A stretch of DNA of 39,083 nt from Ignavibacteria bacterium (GTDB lineage Bacteria; Bacteroidota; Ignavibacteria; Ignavibacteriales; SURF-24). The notes under the pieces were generated by a model. It had not been told where the DNA came from, made no database searches, and worked only from the letters and a program-made list of their open reading frames with translations. Where the stretch lies: positions 1 through 39,083 of the forward strand of contig JAAXKN010000038.1 of NCBI GenBank assembly GCA_025612375.1. Reading direction: 5' to 3'. The position numbers and the translations under genes were made by a program. Positions 1 through 7,349 of this stretch are shown piece after piece (the stretch's first letter is position 1; every line of letters starts with the position of its first letter).

Positions 1-49
1 AATACTTATGACCCTAATGCCATTTTACCTGGGGAATACTTATGGCCCC
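1..49. repeat. Two direct copies of an AATACTTATG-CCC motif at left edge
   Basis: AATACTTATG followed by (A/G)CCC occurs at 1-14 and again at 35-48, a spacing of 34 bp. Closely spaced terminal repeats of this kind occur at the ends of some insertion sequences (IS21-like elements, for example), so an element may lie just outside the window on the left. That is inference: no transposase is visible here. The bases from about 50 to 164 hold no convincing gene. A short open frame from 42 to about 160 has no recognisable features. Confidence 0.35.
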
Positions 50-164
50 TGACATGAATGAAAGAAGAGATCTGAGTACGGGTCAGAACCAATCCCCCGA
101 GCCGCGGCAACCGCGACTCTTTGTCGGAGGAATCGGGCTTACTTATAGGCAATCAAACTAAAAA

Positions 165-824
165 TCATTTCAGCACTTCATCAAATTTAATTTTGCAGTT
201 TGCAGCCAGCAGTTTGGAGCAGTATCTTCCCTGTTCAGAAAAATCTTTATGTAATGGAACAGTCATCCCTAATGCAGTCACTAGTCCACCGCTTCTAAGA
301 GTCCCATTTAGCTCAAGATTTACATTATCGTTATAATAAAAGATGATGTCACCGCTTTTTAGGTCGTAGCATGTATTTACCACTTTCCCCACTACTAAAA
401 TTGTAGGTGCAGGTGTCTGCTCAATTGAAAGCGTGCCTGGAACCAGCAGAATATCGGCGCCCGGGAAAAAGGATTTCAGCTTTTCAAAGCTGTCTTTGCC
501 GATCTTTTTATCCAGAGTTATTTTTGATTCCAGTTCATCATCGGTGTAATTAGCATCCAGGACAGTTTTCCACAAACTGATATTATCCTGATTTGCATTG
601 AGGCCGGGTCTTATTTCAAAAGTGTTCAAGGTCTTATTATTTCTCTTAAAAGCAAAATAATAAGCAGAATCAGGATCAAAATTCAGTTCATGCTGAATAG
701 GGAGAATGGCAATCGTGAGATTACCTGCTGGTGAGCTGCTCTTATAGCTTGAATTAACATATGAACTGCTGCCGCATCCATAAGCTGAAAGCAGCAGGAG
801 AAACAAAGGAATTAACTTTTTCAT
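165..824 (-). CDS. Hypothetical lipoprotein
   Basis: The 219-residue product starts with a lysine pair and a hydrophobic stretch ending in LLLSAYGC, a lipobox-type signal with the acylated cysteine at position 17. A Gly/Ser/Tyr-rich tether follows, so the mature protein should be anchored to the membrane from the periplasmic or outer side. The body mixes predicted beta strands with Asp/Asn-rich turns, and three cysteines (including one in VNTCYDL and one near RYCSKL) remain in the mature part. I do not recognise a domain and assign no function. It is the most downstream gene on the minus strand of the AT-rich island, and 77 bp separate it from the nuclease-like gene upstream, so co-transcription is possible. 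No strong Shine-Dalgarno precedes the ATG. Confidence 0.75.
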   Translation of the reverse strand: MKKLIPLFLLLLSAYGCGSSSYVNSSYKSSSPAGNLTIAILPIQHELNFDPDSAYYFAFKRNNKTLNTFEIRPGLNANQDNISLWKTVLDANYTDDELESKITLDKKIGKDSFEKLKSFFPGADILLVPGTLSIEQTPAPTILVVGKVVNTCYDLKSGDIIFYYNDNVNLELNGTLRSGGLVTALGMTVPLHKDFSEQGRYCSKLLAANCKIKFDEVLK

Positions 825-901
825 CGCTTTACACTATTGAATTGTTGGTAGAACATAAAATAAATAAATTACAGATCATTCCAAGTTCTTAAGCCCAATA
901 C

Positions 902-1903
902 TTAATAGATTATTTTTGTGGCATCATATAAATATTCTAAATTATGAAGGCACTGCAGTATAAAATCCTTAATGAACTTTAGCTGTTGGTCTTTGCCGCC
1001 TAGGCAAAGGAAGCTTTCCTGCCAGTTTTTAGGCATTATAACCAATTCATTTTTATCGGCTTTACAATGAAATTCTGATTCCGGGAATAATTTATTTTTA
1101 AGAATAGAATCCGCTGAAAGACTCCTGGCAGCTTTAAGATGCATGCTGTGGTGTCCATTCAGCCACAACATTAAGCCAAAAGGATTCCCTGATTCTGTTT
1201 CGACATTATAATTAATGCCAATCCAGGGCTGAAAATATTTATCATCTAAGCTATAAGTAAAATAGTAGCCAGATCCGTCTACAAAAAAGGTTCTGACACC
1301 GGAGGTTAGCTTAACCTTAAAGGTACCTTCATTTCCAATCTCCAACAATGCAGCTTTTATCATCCGATTCAGGTATATCAGATATTTAATTTCAAATTTT
1401 TCTATTTTCTGAATGTCTTCCATGTAGAATACTCCTTTTAAAAATTCTGCAAAACCTACAATTAAGTCGTTATCTGACTTTATAATATGGTCATGTAATT
1501 CTTTCCATGTAAAGTTAACCCATCCGGGATCAAGCAAATCTTTAACATTGCTAATTGTAAGAAGGCCAATATCTGCATTTCCCAAATCACTATAATTGCT
1601 GTGATAATTTTTGTCACCTACCTTTACTTCTAATATGAATACATGGTCGTTTAAAAACTCAAACCTCAGATCAGGTCTTCCGCTAATTTCCTTAGCATTA
1701 AACTCTCTCTCAACGTCGAGATAATTTTCAGAAGTAAGATAAGATAGGTCTTTGGGATTCCCTTTAGAACGTAAAAGATCAAAAAAGATCTTGCGAAAAT
1801 CCTCACTTACTTTTAATAGTGACCACATCATATCTGATAAGTCATTTTCTATCCAATGCCTTTCAGATAGCTTTTTGAAGAATTCTACTATTTCATTTCT
1901 CAT
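902..1903 (-). CDS. PD-(D/E)XK superfamily nuclease-like protein
   Basis: The product has 333 residues. The signature lies at residues 75-96: GRPDLRF, then a short hydrophobic strand, then FILEVKVG. This gives Pro77-Asp78, 13 residues, Glu92-Val-Lys94, the metal-binding and catalytic pattern of PD-(D/E)XK enzymes (restriction, repair and many defence nucleases); Glu65 or Glu67 could supply the helix acid. The N-terminal 60 residues look helical, and the C-terminal half (about 160-333) is unassigned and may bind DNA or a partner. No transmembrane segment or signal peptide is seen, so it should be cytoplasmic. The ATG has a strong Shine-Dalgarno (AGAGGTGAT). It lies 34 bp downstream of the DUF2971 gene on the same strand, so the two are probably one operon. 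The superfamily call is fairly safe; the exact family and a defence role are inference. Confidence 0.8.
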   Translation of the reverse strand: MRNEIVEFFKKLSERHWIENDLSDMMWSLLKVSEDFRKIFFDLLRSKGNPKDLSYLTSENYLDVEREFNAKEISGRPDLRFEFLNDHVFILEVKVGDKNYHSNYSDLGNADIGLLTISNVKDLLDPGWVNFTWKELHDHIIKSDNDLIVGFAEFLKGVFYMEDIQKIEKFEIKYLIYLNRMIKAALLEIGNEGTFKVKLTSGVRTFFVDGSGYYFTYSLDDKYFQPWIGINYNVETESGNPFGLMLWLNGHHSMHLKAARSLSADSILKNKLFPESEFHCKADKNELVIMPKNWQESFLCLGGKDQQLKFIKDFILQCLHNLEYLYDATKIIY

Positions 1904-1937
1904 TAAAACATCACCTCTAATTAATTATGGAATGAAA

Positions 1938-2846
1938 TTAAAGTTTATTAACCGATAATTTGTAAGACCTTCGGTCAGGTAAGGCTTCATGCAAGGTAAT
2001 ATGTTCATATTCTTTACGAGTCTTAATTAATTCAAATATTCTGTTCTTATTGGCGGCATTAATTCTGCAACCAAATGTAATTGATGTTATCATATCGGGG
2101 GGAAAATCAAAAAGGTAAATGGGGTAAGGGCTCCCATTCTTGGTTACAGATTTGGATTCTCTTAGCAGGCGGACGACTCTATATTCTTGTTCATGTTTCC
2201 ACAATTCATATTTGAAATAGAACAACTCCTTCAATACTCTTGAAGGATCGCTTTGATCGGGAATAATTTCTAAAGAAGGGCGGCTCTCCACGTACTCAAC
2301 TTCTCCCGACCAATACAACCTCGTGGCATCTTTGTGCGATAAAAAATGATGGTCGGCATTAAAACCAAATACGACACCTTTGTGAGAATCAGCATAATAA
2401 GACCACATTAAGAGGTCATTATTTTTCTTGGATAAGCTAAGAATTCCGACTTGCTCCCATAATAGCGGCATTGCTAAATCTTGGGTTGATTGTTTCAATT
2501 GATTGATAGTACTTTCGTGATGAATAATGTCCAGAAATCCTTGCCAATTAACATTAAGCAATTTTATTGCGAAAGATTCAAACTGTTCAAATGACATTCC
2601 CCCCCTTTGCTCAGGAGGTGTTGAGTAATAGGTTTTTAAGACAGTAGGGTAAAATTGTTTAGCAACTAAATTCCCAATTTCAGTCTCATTCATAATACTT
2701 AGAATTTGCTCTTTCGGCAATAAATCTTCGACACAAGGAAAACTATCAAAGGGATCATTGAAAGCATGAGGTTGAGTGAATCGAATTTGAGATTCAGATA
2801 GCACCTGAATTGCCACATCAGCAGAAGTATATTTGTAAAGACACAT
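1938..2846 (-). CDS. DUF2971 family protein
   Basis: The 302-residue product carries the hallmarks of DUF2971: LYKYTS at the start, FNDPFDSFP around residues 29-37, LLMWSYYADSHKGVVFGFN near the middle, a strand ending in VEYVESRP, and ELWKHEQEYRVVRLL towards the C-terminus. The family has no established biochemical activity that I can state, but its members are often found in defence islands and near mobile elements. No signal peptide or membrane segment is seen. The ATG is preceded by AGAAAGGTG at good spacing. It is the first gene of a likely operon with the PD-(D/E)XK gene and sits about 95 bp from the insertion-sequence remnant. A divergent pair effector-plus-nuclease or toxin-plus-partner arrangement is possible but unproven. 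Confidence 0.82.
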   Translation of the reverse strand: MCLYKYTSADVAIQVLSESQIRFTQPHAFNDPFDSFPCVEDLLPKEQILSIMNETEIGNLVAKQFYPTVLKTYYSTPPEQRGGMSFEQFESFAIKLLNVNWQGFLDIIHHESTINQLKQSTQDLAMPLLWEQVGILSLSKKNNDLLMWSYYADSHKGVVFGFNADHHFLSHKDATRLYWSGEVEYVESRPSLEIIPDQSDPSRVLKELFYFKYELWKHEQEYRVVRLLRESKSVTKNGSPYPIYLFDFPPDMITSITFGCRINAANKNRIFELIKTRKEYEHITLHEALPDRRSYKLSVNKL

Positions 2847-2993
2847 AAAACACCTTTCTGAAGACCAGTGGATAATATTTTTATGGCTTTAATTTTAAGA
2901 CTAAATATAAATATCCTTTTTGAAAAAAGCTCATAGCGTATTGACTCATAATAAAAAGTAACTTTGGTGGTCAACAATAAACTGTTTTTCTTT

Positions 2994-3018
2994 GTGGCTA
3001 AAGCTAACCTTTAGCCAC
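2994..3018. terminator. Perfect hairpin inside the IS remnant
   Basis: GTGGCTAAAG, a 5-base loop and CTTTAGCCAC form a perfect 10-bp stem just downstream of the transposase remnant's last stop codon. No clear U-tract follows on either strand, so it may be a transcriptional barrier of the element rather than a classical intrinsic terminator. Confidence 0.4.
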
Positions 3019-3036
3019 TTATATTTCAAGTAAACA

Positions 3037-3379
3037 TTATCTACGGATAAGATTCAGTATCTCAAGTATTTTGCTGTGGATTATATTCTGAAGCTCGAAA
3101 GGGTTATACTCCCTGTACTTTGCCTGCAATATTTTTTAGTCCTTGAAAGTGAATTATTACGGGGTCATTGTATCTTTTAGGCCTTCCTATGGGCTTATTC
3201 TTTTTCTTCTTACTCCTTACTGCAGTCTCTTTCCCATTAAGAAGCCTGATTGCATACTTTCTGTTGTAGCCGCACGTAGTACAGAACTCGTCTAAGATCT
3301 TCTGCTTTTCCAGCTTACCGGCCCTCTTGTATCTTGGCTTTATTTCCCTTAAATATTCTTCCTTTGCTTTCTGACTCAT
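3037..3379 (-). pseudogene. Transposase remnant with large internal deletion
   Basis: The first ~75 codons read as the N-terminal helix-turn-helix region of an integrase-core (DDE) transposase: MSQKAKEEYLREIKPRYKRA, then CGYNRKYAIRLLNG, then a Lys-rich stretch and GRPKRYNDPVI. The frame then drifts and stops at 3104. In the next frame the bases down to 3037 encode KYREYNPFELQNIIHSK, which resembles the C-terminal tail of the same transposase type. Head and tail are therefore joined with the catalytic core missing, so the gene cannot be active. The assignment to a DDE integrase-core family rests on recall of the N-terminal motif; the exact IS family is uncertain. Confidence 0.72.
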
Positions 3380-3696
3380 ATTGCACCCTTTATTTTACAG
3401 AGGTACTTTATACTATGAGTCAGTGCCTTATGTACCCGTAAAATCAGCCTGAAAACATAAAATTCAGGCAAATCTTTCGGTTACATTTCTTTTTGAGGCA
3501 ACGAATCATTTTTCAATACCCCAGGGTTACATTATTTATGAGTCAACTCTAGTTAACGCGATATTGAAAGAAAAAGTTGCGTCTGCTTAAGAAATGTTTT
3601 AATTTCAGATGCAACTAAAAGGCAGGCAGGTAATTAGATGTTTATTGTCAAATATTGATTTTTCATTCATTTTTATTAAGTAACAACAAATCTCAA

Positions 3697-4263
3697 ATGA
3701 ATACTGAAGAACTGGAATCAAAATTAGAGGCTAGAACTGAAAGTCAGACCTTGGATTTCAAAGCGGACTGTCCATGGGATGTAAACCAATATGCAAAACA
3801 TATTTTGGCCATGTCAAATTTGAAGGATGGAGGTTCCATTATAATAGGTGTTGAAAATGGAACATTTGAGCGGCAAGGTGTTTCGGTGGACAATCAAAAG
3901 ACATACAAAATTGATGAAATGAAAGATCAGATGACCCAGTTTGCTGATCCCCATGTAGATTTTTCAGTTGATTCTGTAAGAGATAATGTAGGTAAAGAAT
4001 ATATTATTATAAAAGTTTTTCCATTCAAAGAGATACCTGTTATTTGTAGAAAGGATTCAATAAGAGCGGATCTGAAAGCCGGAATAGTATACTATAGAAA
4101 CAGCAATAGAAGAGTTGAAAGTGCTCCTGTATCCAACTCTACGGACATGAGAGATATTATTGAGGTTGCCACAGTTAAAATGATGAGGAGGAAAACAGAA
4201 TTAGGCTTCACTGTCTCTCCTGAAGATAAAATAAAACTTGATGAGGAGTTGAATGGCTTATGA
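3697..4263 (+). CDS. Schlafen AlbA_2 domain protein
   Basis: The product is 188 residues from the ATG at 3697; an earlier in-frame TTG at 3655 adds 14 residues unlike the family and is less likely. [10 protein letters not shown] near residue 14 is the AlbA_2 opening motif, followed by [23 protein letters not shown] (read in two strands) and, later, [13 protein letters not shown], the family's closing strand. AlbA_2 domains bind nucleic acid or nucleotide and occur in regulators and in antiphage systems. Here the domain makes up nearly the whole protein, with a short helical tail. The stop overlaps the next ATG by 4 bp, so the partner is probably translated by coupling. No strong ribosome binding site precedes either start. 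A defence role is inference from context. Confidence 0.82.
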   Translation: MNTEELESKLEARTESQTLDFKADCPWDVNQYAKHILAMSNLKDGGSIIIGVENGTFERQGVSVDNQKTYKIDEMKDQMTQFADPHVDFSVDSVRDNVGKEYIIIKVFPFKEIPVICRKDSIRADLKAGIVYYRNSNRRVESAPVSNSTDMRDIIEVATVKMMRRKTELGFTVSPEDKIKLDEELNGL

Positions 4264-4970
4264 AAGAAGGATTATTGGAAAAGATAAAGTCAAGAGGTTA
4301 TTGGAGAATTAATTTTCAACCACTCAAAATTGATATCAAGTTTGATCTCCTTAAGGAATGCAAAGATATAGTTTTAAAAAATGCGGTTAATTTAAGGGGG
4401 TGGGATTATCCGCATGTTCCTCTTAGAAATGATGAGAATGGTGCAATACTAAAAAAAAATAATTTCGTAGAGGGATTTGAAGATTTCGGTAATCATAAGG
4501 AATTCTGGCGCATGTATCAAAGTGGGCAATTCCTATATTATCGTGGCCTGAGAGAAGATTGGTTTGATGAAGACCCTTGGAAAATAAGATATGTAAAAGA
4601 AATAAAACCAGGGAAATACTTAGGAATATTTATGTCTGTTATTTTTGAAATAACAGAAGCCTATCTTTTTTTATCACGCTTAACTCAATCAGGACTTTAC
4701 AGTAAGGGTGTCTTATTAAATGTTTCTTTACGTAATACGGAGAAAAGAGAACTTTGGACTGAATATAAGGGAATGCCTTTTGTAGAACCAAGATTTACGG
4801 GTGCTAAGGATCTTAACTTTTCTGTGCAGTATACAAAAGATGAAGTAATTTCAAATCCAAAAGAATTAGCAGCAAAACTTATCGAGCAGATATTTGATAG
4901 ATTTGGATGGAATCCAGATCCAGGATTAATAAAACAAAGTCAAGAAGAACTTCTTTCAGGAAAAATATAG
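4260..4970 (+). CDS. Unrecognised partner of the AlbA_2 protein
   Basis: The 236-residue product starts inside the stop of the AlbA_2 gene (ATGA overlap), with a GAGGAG site 11 bases upstream. It has no signal peptide and no clear membrane helix. Notable features are [12 protein letters not shown] near the start, a tryptophan-rich block ([31 protein letters not shown]), a central helix [16 protein letters not shown], and a C-terminal helix [15 protein letters not shown] do not recognise a Pfam family. I have a general impression that proteins with RGWDxPH and a YYRG motif accompany AlbA_2-type genes, which would make this a conserved two-component unit, but this has not been searched. Codon and base use match the AT-rich island rather than the genes after 6 kb. 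Confidence 0.8.
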   Translation: MKEGLLEKIKSRGYWRINFQPLKIDIKFDLLKECKDIVLKNAVNLRGWDYPHVPLRNDENGAILKKNNFVEGFEDFGNHKEFWRMYQSGQFLYYRGLREDWFDEDPWKIRYVKEIKPGKYLGIFMSVIFEITEAYLFLSRLTQSGLYSKGVLLNVSLRNTEKRELWTEYKGMPFVEPRFTGAKDLNFSVQYTKDEVISNPKELAAKLIEQIFDRFGWNPDPGLIKQSQEELLSGKI

Positions 4971-5161
4971 GAAGAAAAATATTTCGATTTTAAACGACCA
5001 AAAAATAATTGTAGTGATTATAAACACATAGGAATCAACTGATTTAAAGTTGGTTTATTATTCCCCTCTGAGGATTATCAAAACAATATTATTTACTGTA
5101 CTTAAGTAAAAATATTAATTTATCTATAGGTTATTTATTCTGAAATTGATGAATTGAAAAA
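4971..5161. other. AT-rich intergenic stretch
   Basis: The bases between the AlbA_2 partner and the next gene are very AT-rich with many short A and T runs. No gene, tRNA or convincing terminator was seen. The only structured element is the inverted repeat at 5162-5183, listed separately. Confidence 0.6.
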
Positions 5162-5183
5162 GTTATTTGTTTATGCAAATAAC
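5162..5183. promoter_or_regulatory. Perfect inverted repeat, candidate operator
   Basis: GTTATTTG, six bases, CAAATAAC: a perfect 8-bp inverted repeat 42 bp upstream of the ATG of the small-gene pair. The half-site geometry suits a dimeric repressor. The first small protein is a candidate binder if the pair is autoregulated, which is inference. Confidence 0.42.
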
Positions 5184-5225
5184 AATTACTAAATAACAAA
5201 ATAAATAAAATAGGAGTTAGTTGTC

Positions 5226-5408
5226 ATGGGAATTCTACTTGGTCCATTCGATCCTCTTCAGTTAATTCTTAATACTTTAGATAAGTTATTAAGAAAGAAT
5301 CTTATTACTGTTCAAGAAGCAAAAGATATTTTGTATCGTTCCCTGGATCCCAGTATGGCTGAATCAGAGAAACAAAAAGTATTGGATGATATTGTGCGGG
5401 TACAATAA
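5226..5408 (+). CDS. Small hypothetical protein (60 aa)
   Basis: The start ATG is preceded by TAGGAG at about 10 bases, a good Shine-Dalgarno. The product is a short, probably all-helical protein: a hydrophobic start (MGILLGPFDPLQLILNTLD), then a Lys/Arg-rich turn and an amphipathic helix (LITVQEAKDILYRSLDP) of the sort seen in short oligomerising proteins. No DNA-binding motif is obvious. Its stop is one base from the next ATG at 5410, so the two genes are almost certainly co-translated. The pair follows a candidate operator. It could be a toxin-antitoxin-like or defence-accessory pair, but no family is recognised. Confidence 0.6.
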   Translation: MGILLGPFDPLQLILNTLDKLLRKNLITVQEAKDILYRSLDPSMAESEKQKVLDDIVRVQ

Positions 5409-5409
5409 C

Positions 5410-5727
5410 ATGGAAGCAAATGGCAAAATTGAAATTGAAAATGTTTTAAAAGCCTATGTTGAAGCCGATGACCTTATTCTTGTGGATCGTTCAAAATTAT
5501 TTGTTTCTCATGAGGCGAGATTATATTTCGAGATATGTTTGGCAATATGTATGAGCTTTCTTGGTGCAACTATTTCCAAGTACCAATTATGGTCTTTTAT
5601 CATTGCTATACTATTTGGCCTGTTGACAATATTTTTTGTTATTCGTTTTAAAAAACTTAGTAAGACCGGAAAAGTTGTTGAGTTGAATGGTGTTTTCAAA
5701 TATGGTCAAAATAGTACTTCAAATTAG
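5410..5727 (+). CDS. Small protein with two membrane helices
   Basis: The product is 105 residues from the ATG at 5410. An upstream in-frame ATG at 5386 lies inside the previous gene and is less likely. Residues ~40-60 (YFEICLAICMSFLGATI) and ~65-82 (LWSFIIAILFGLLTIFFVI) form two adjacent transmembrane helices separated by a tight polar turn. A ~35-residue N-terminal cytoplasmic segment and a short basic C-terminus follow the positive-inside rule for both ends in the cytoplasm. Membrane proteins of this size paired with a small soluble partner occur as effectors in defence or toxin systems, but nothing here proves that. A strong hairpin follows the stop. Confidence 0.65.
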   Translation: MEANGKIEIENVLKAYVEADDLILVDRSKLFVSHEARLYFEICLAICMSFLGATISKYQLWSFIIAILFGLLTIFFVIRFKKLSKTGKVVELNGVFKYGQNSTSN

Positions 5728-5734
5728 CAATCAA

Positions 5735-5769
5735 TTTAGCTGGCTATGTCTACAATATAGCCAGCTAAA
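5735..5769. terminator. Hairpin after the small-gene pair
   Basis: TTTAGCTGGCTA and TAGCCAGCTAAA form a 12-bp perfect stem around an 11-base loop, starting 8 bases after the stop of the small membrane protein. The U-tract on the plus strand is poor, so this is a likely but not textbook terminator. It also marks the right boundary of the AT-rich island. Confidence 0.55.
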
Positions 5770-5976
5770 CAATATTAACTTGAGAAGAAGTAGGAATTTC
5801 CAACCTAAAATAAGTAAAGTTACATAGCTTCTGCATCCCTTGATTGTGAGGGGACTTCCGTGTTATAACTCCTCTTCGAAGACCCCTTCAGGGCTTTGGT
5901 GTTTTCCCGCTTATATTCTCAAATTGCATTTTCTCCCCGTGCTTTGCTGGGATAATCTCGTTTATATACATCTTAC

Positions 5977-6090
5977 ATGTCGCCTCGCTGAGGCTCCGGT
6001 GGTGGGGGGATGCAATCTCTTTCTACAGCCAAGTCGGTCCTCCGGACCTCTGATATGAGGGGATTAATGTGTATTAAGATTGAGATTAAT
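5977..6090. repeat. Paired-hairpin repeat, family B, copy 1
   Basis: This ~114-bp unit recurs at 7153-7269. It has a first hairpin (GCCTCGCTGAGGC), a G-rich linker ending TCTTTCTACAGCCAAGT, a second hairpin (GGTCCTCCGGACC) and a conserved tail ending in TTAAGATTGNNATTAAT. The rest of the 5770-6200 intergenic stretch shows no supportable gene; an open frame at 5840-6058 overlaps this repeat and is not coding. Confidence 0.75.
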
Positions 6091-6200
6091 ATATTGCGGT
6101 GATTTCCTGCTTTAGTTTTGCCTTTGGACAAATTCGCCATTTTTATTATGTTGTGAAGACAAAGTTGTACCCTTATCTGTAAAATCTAAATGGGCCACAT

Positions 6201-7130
6201 ATGTCTATCCAAAAATCATTGAACACTATTGCTGCAGTCCTTTTCTTTATCATTGTTTTGCCAAACCTGCTTTTCTCACAGTCTGTCCAGGTTACTAATG
6301 TCCTTGACGGGAATTTGCTTCAGCTGCGGAATGGCCAAATTGTCAGGCTGTCTGGCGTTTATGTCCCAAGCACGATTGATACTAATGAAACTTTGAGCCA
6401 AATCGCCGGCGAAATAAAGAAGTTTAGTGAAATGTATTTTGTAAATAGATATTTCAGAATTAAGTATAACCAATCATTGCCCGACAGCACAAAACTCGTC
6501 TGCCTCTACCGCGAATATGCCATGGGAGATGATGAGGATGTGGCAACGGTATTCCTCAAAAACGGGTTCGCCGCCTGCATCGATAGTTCGGATCCGGCTA
6601 AACAGCATAATTATGCCCGGTATGAAAAGGAAGCACAGAATTCCCAAACCGGAATCTGGTCCCTGGTTCCATCTGACTATTTTAAGAACGGTGTTCCGCC
6701 GGCATCTTCTAAAGTGAAGGATATTAAAAGTGACAGGTATTTACCCATGGCCGGGAACACACAAAGAAGAATGCAGCTGCAGAATTATAACTATATGAGA
6801 CCGCCAATCCTTAAGGATCCTACACTGGCCGGCGTGCTGTCATTTATTGTCCCCGGAACGGGCCAGTTCTATAATGAAGATCCTTTCGGCGGCTTACTGT
6901 ATTTCTTCGGTACCGGATTTTGTTATTATAAGTACTTCTCCTCTATTCGTAATGATAACGGGGAATTTAAGTCCGACTTTGGCTACTTGTTGGCTGGAAC
7001 GGTTATTCATATCTTGTCTATTTTCGAAGCTGCAAAAAGTGCTAATGAATATAATAAGGAAGTTTATTTTTCCCTGAATAAGGTGAAGGATAACTATTAC
7101 GTTTCTTTAAGGCTTCCTTTGAATTTTTAG
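6201..7130 (+). CDS. Exported SNase-fold protein, catalytic residues lost, with C-terminal membrane domain
   Basis: The 309-residue product starts with a signal peptide (basic start, hydrophobic core, probable cleavage after LLFSQ). Residues ~28-155 match the staphylococcal-nuclease fold: VTNVLDGNLLQLRNGQIVRL at the start, VATVFLKNGFA in the middle and a closing AQNSQTGIW. The residues that bind calcium and activate water appear replaced: DGD becomes DGN, and the usual VDTPE after the conserved Arg becomes VYVPS. Residues ~210-300 are a TM2/DUF5683-like membrane domain (AGVLSFIVPGTGQFYNEDPF and GGLLYFFGTGFCYY). It is probably a non-catalytic, envelope-anchored binding module. It stands alone between two copies of a repeat. 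The SNase fold is fairly sure; loss of activity is inferred from the alignment by eye. Confidence 0.78.
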   Translation: MSIQKSLNTIAAVLFFIIVLPNLLFSQSVQVTNVLDGNLLQLRNGQIVRLSGVYVPSTIDTNETLSQIAGEIKKFSEMYFVNRYFRIKYNQSLPDSTKLVCLYREYAMGDDEDVATVFLKNGFAACIDSSDPAKQHNYARYEKEAQNSQTGIWSLVPSDYFKNGVPPASSKVKDIKSDRYLPMAGNTQRRMQLQNYNYMRPPILKDPTLAGVLSFIVPGTGQFYNEDPFGGLLYFFGTGFCYYKYFSSIRNDNGEFKSDFGYLLAGTVIHILSIFEAAKSANEYNKEVYFSLNKVKDNYYVSLRLPLNF

Positions 7131-7152
7131 ATGGACTGATAATCTCTGGAAT

Positions 7153-7269
7153 ATGTCGCCTCGCTGAGGCTCCGGGAGATGGGGGAGGATGCCATCTCTT
7201 TCTACAGACAAGTCGGTCCTCCGGACCTCTGATATTAGGTGATTTGTGTGTGTTAAGATTGCAATTAAT
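7153..7269. repeat. Paired-hairpin repeat, family B, copy 2
   Basis: Near-identical to 5977-6090: the same GCCTCGCTGAGGC hairpin, TCTTTCTACAGACAAGT linker, GGTCCTCCGGACC hairpin and TTAAGATTG tail. The two copies are in the same orientation and frame the SNase-like gene, so recombination between them could delete it. Confidence 0.75.
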
Positions 7270-7349
7270 TTATCTTCCATAATTCCCCCTCCCCCCGCCT
7301 CCCCTGCATTTCTTCACTTTTTAATTTTTCATTTTTAATTTTTAATTGA

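Larger units (their letters stand above)
2941..3546 (-). mobile_element. Degenerate insertion sequence with both inverted repeats
   Basis: An imperfect inverted repeat bounds the transposase remnant. The left end at 2941-2962 begins TTGACTCATAATAAAAAG and ends GTAAC; the right end, read on the minus strand from 3546, begins TTGACTCATAAATAATGTAA. The element is about 606 bp, far shorter than an intact copy would need to be, because the transposase has lost most of its middle. No convincing target-site duplication is visible in the flanks. A 50-bp block at the right end (3499-3548) recurs at 37351-37400 with about 6 differences, which supports its being a mobile-element end. Confidence 0.72.

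Noticed and set aside
2699-2977. Open frame of 92 codons on the minus strand
   Set aside because: It overlaps the well-supported DUF2971 gene in another frame and runs into the IS end.
3655-3696. Earlier TTG start for the AlbA_2 gene
   Set aside because: No ribosome site; the 14 added residues lie before the conserved start, and an ATG follows at 3697.
5840-6058. Open frame of 72 codons
   Set aside because: It overlaps the family B hairpin repeat and has no protein-like features or ribosome site.
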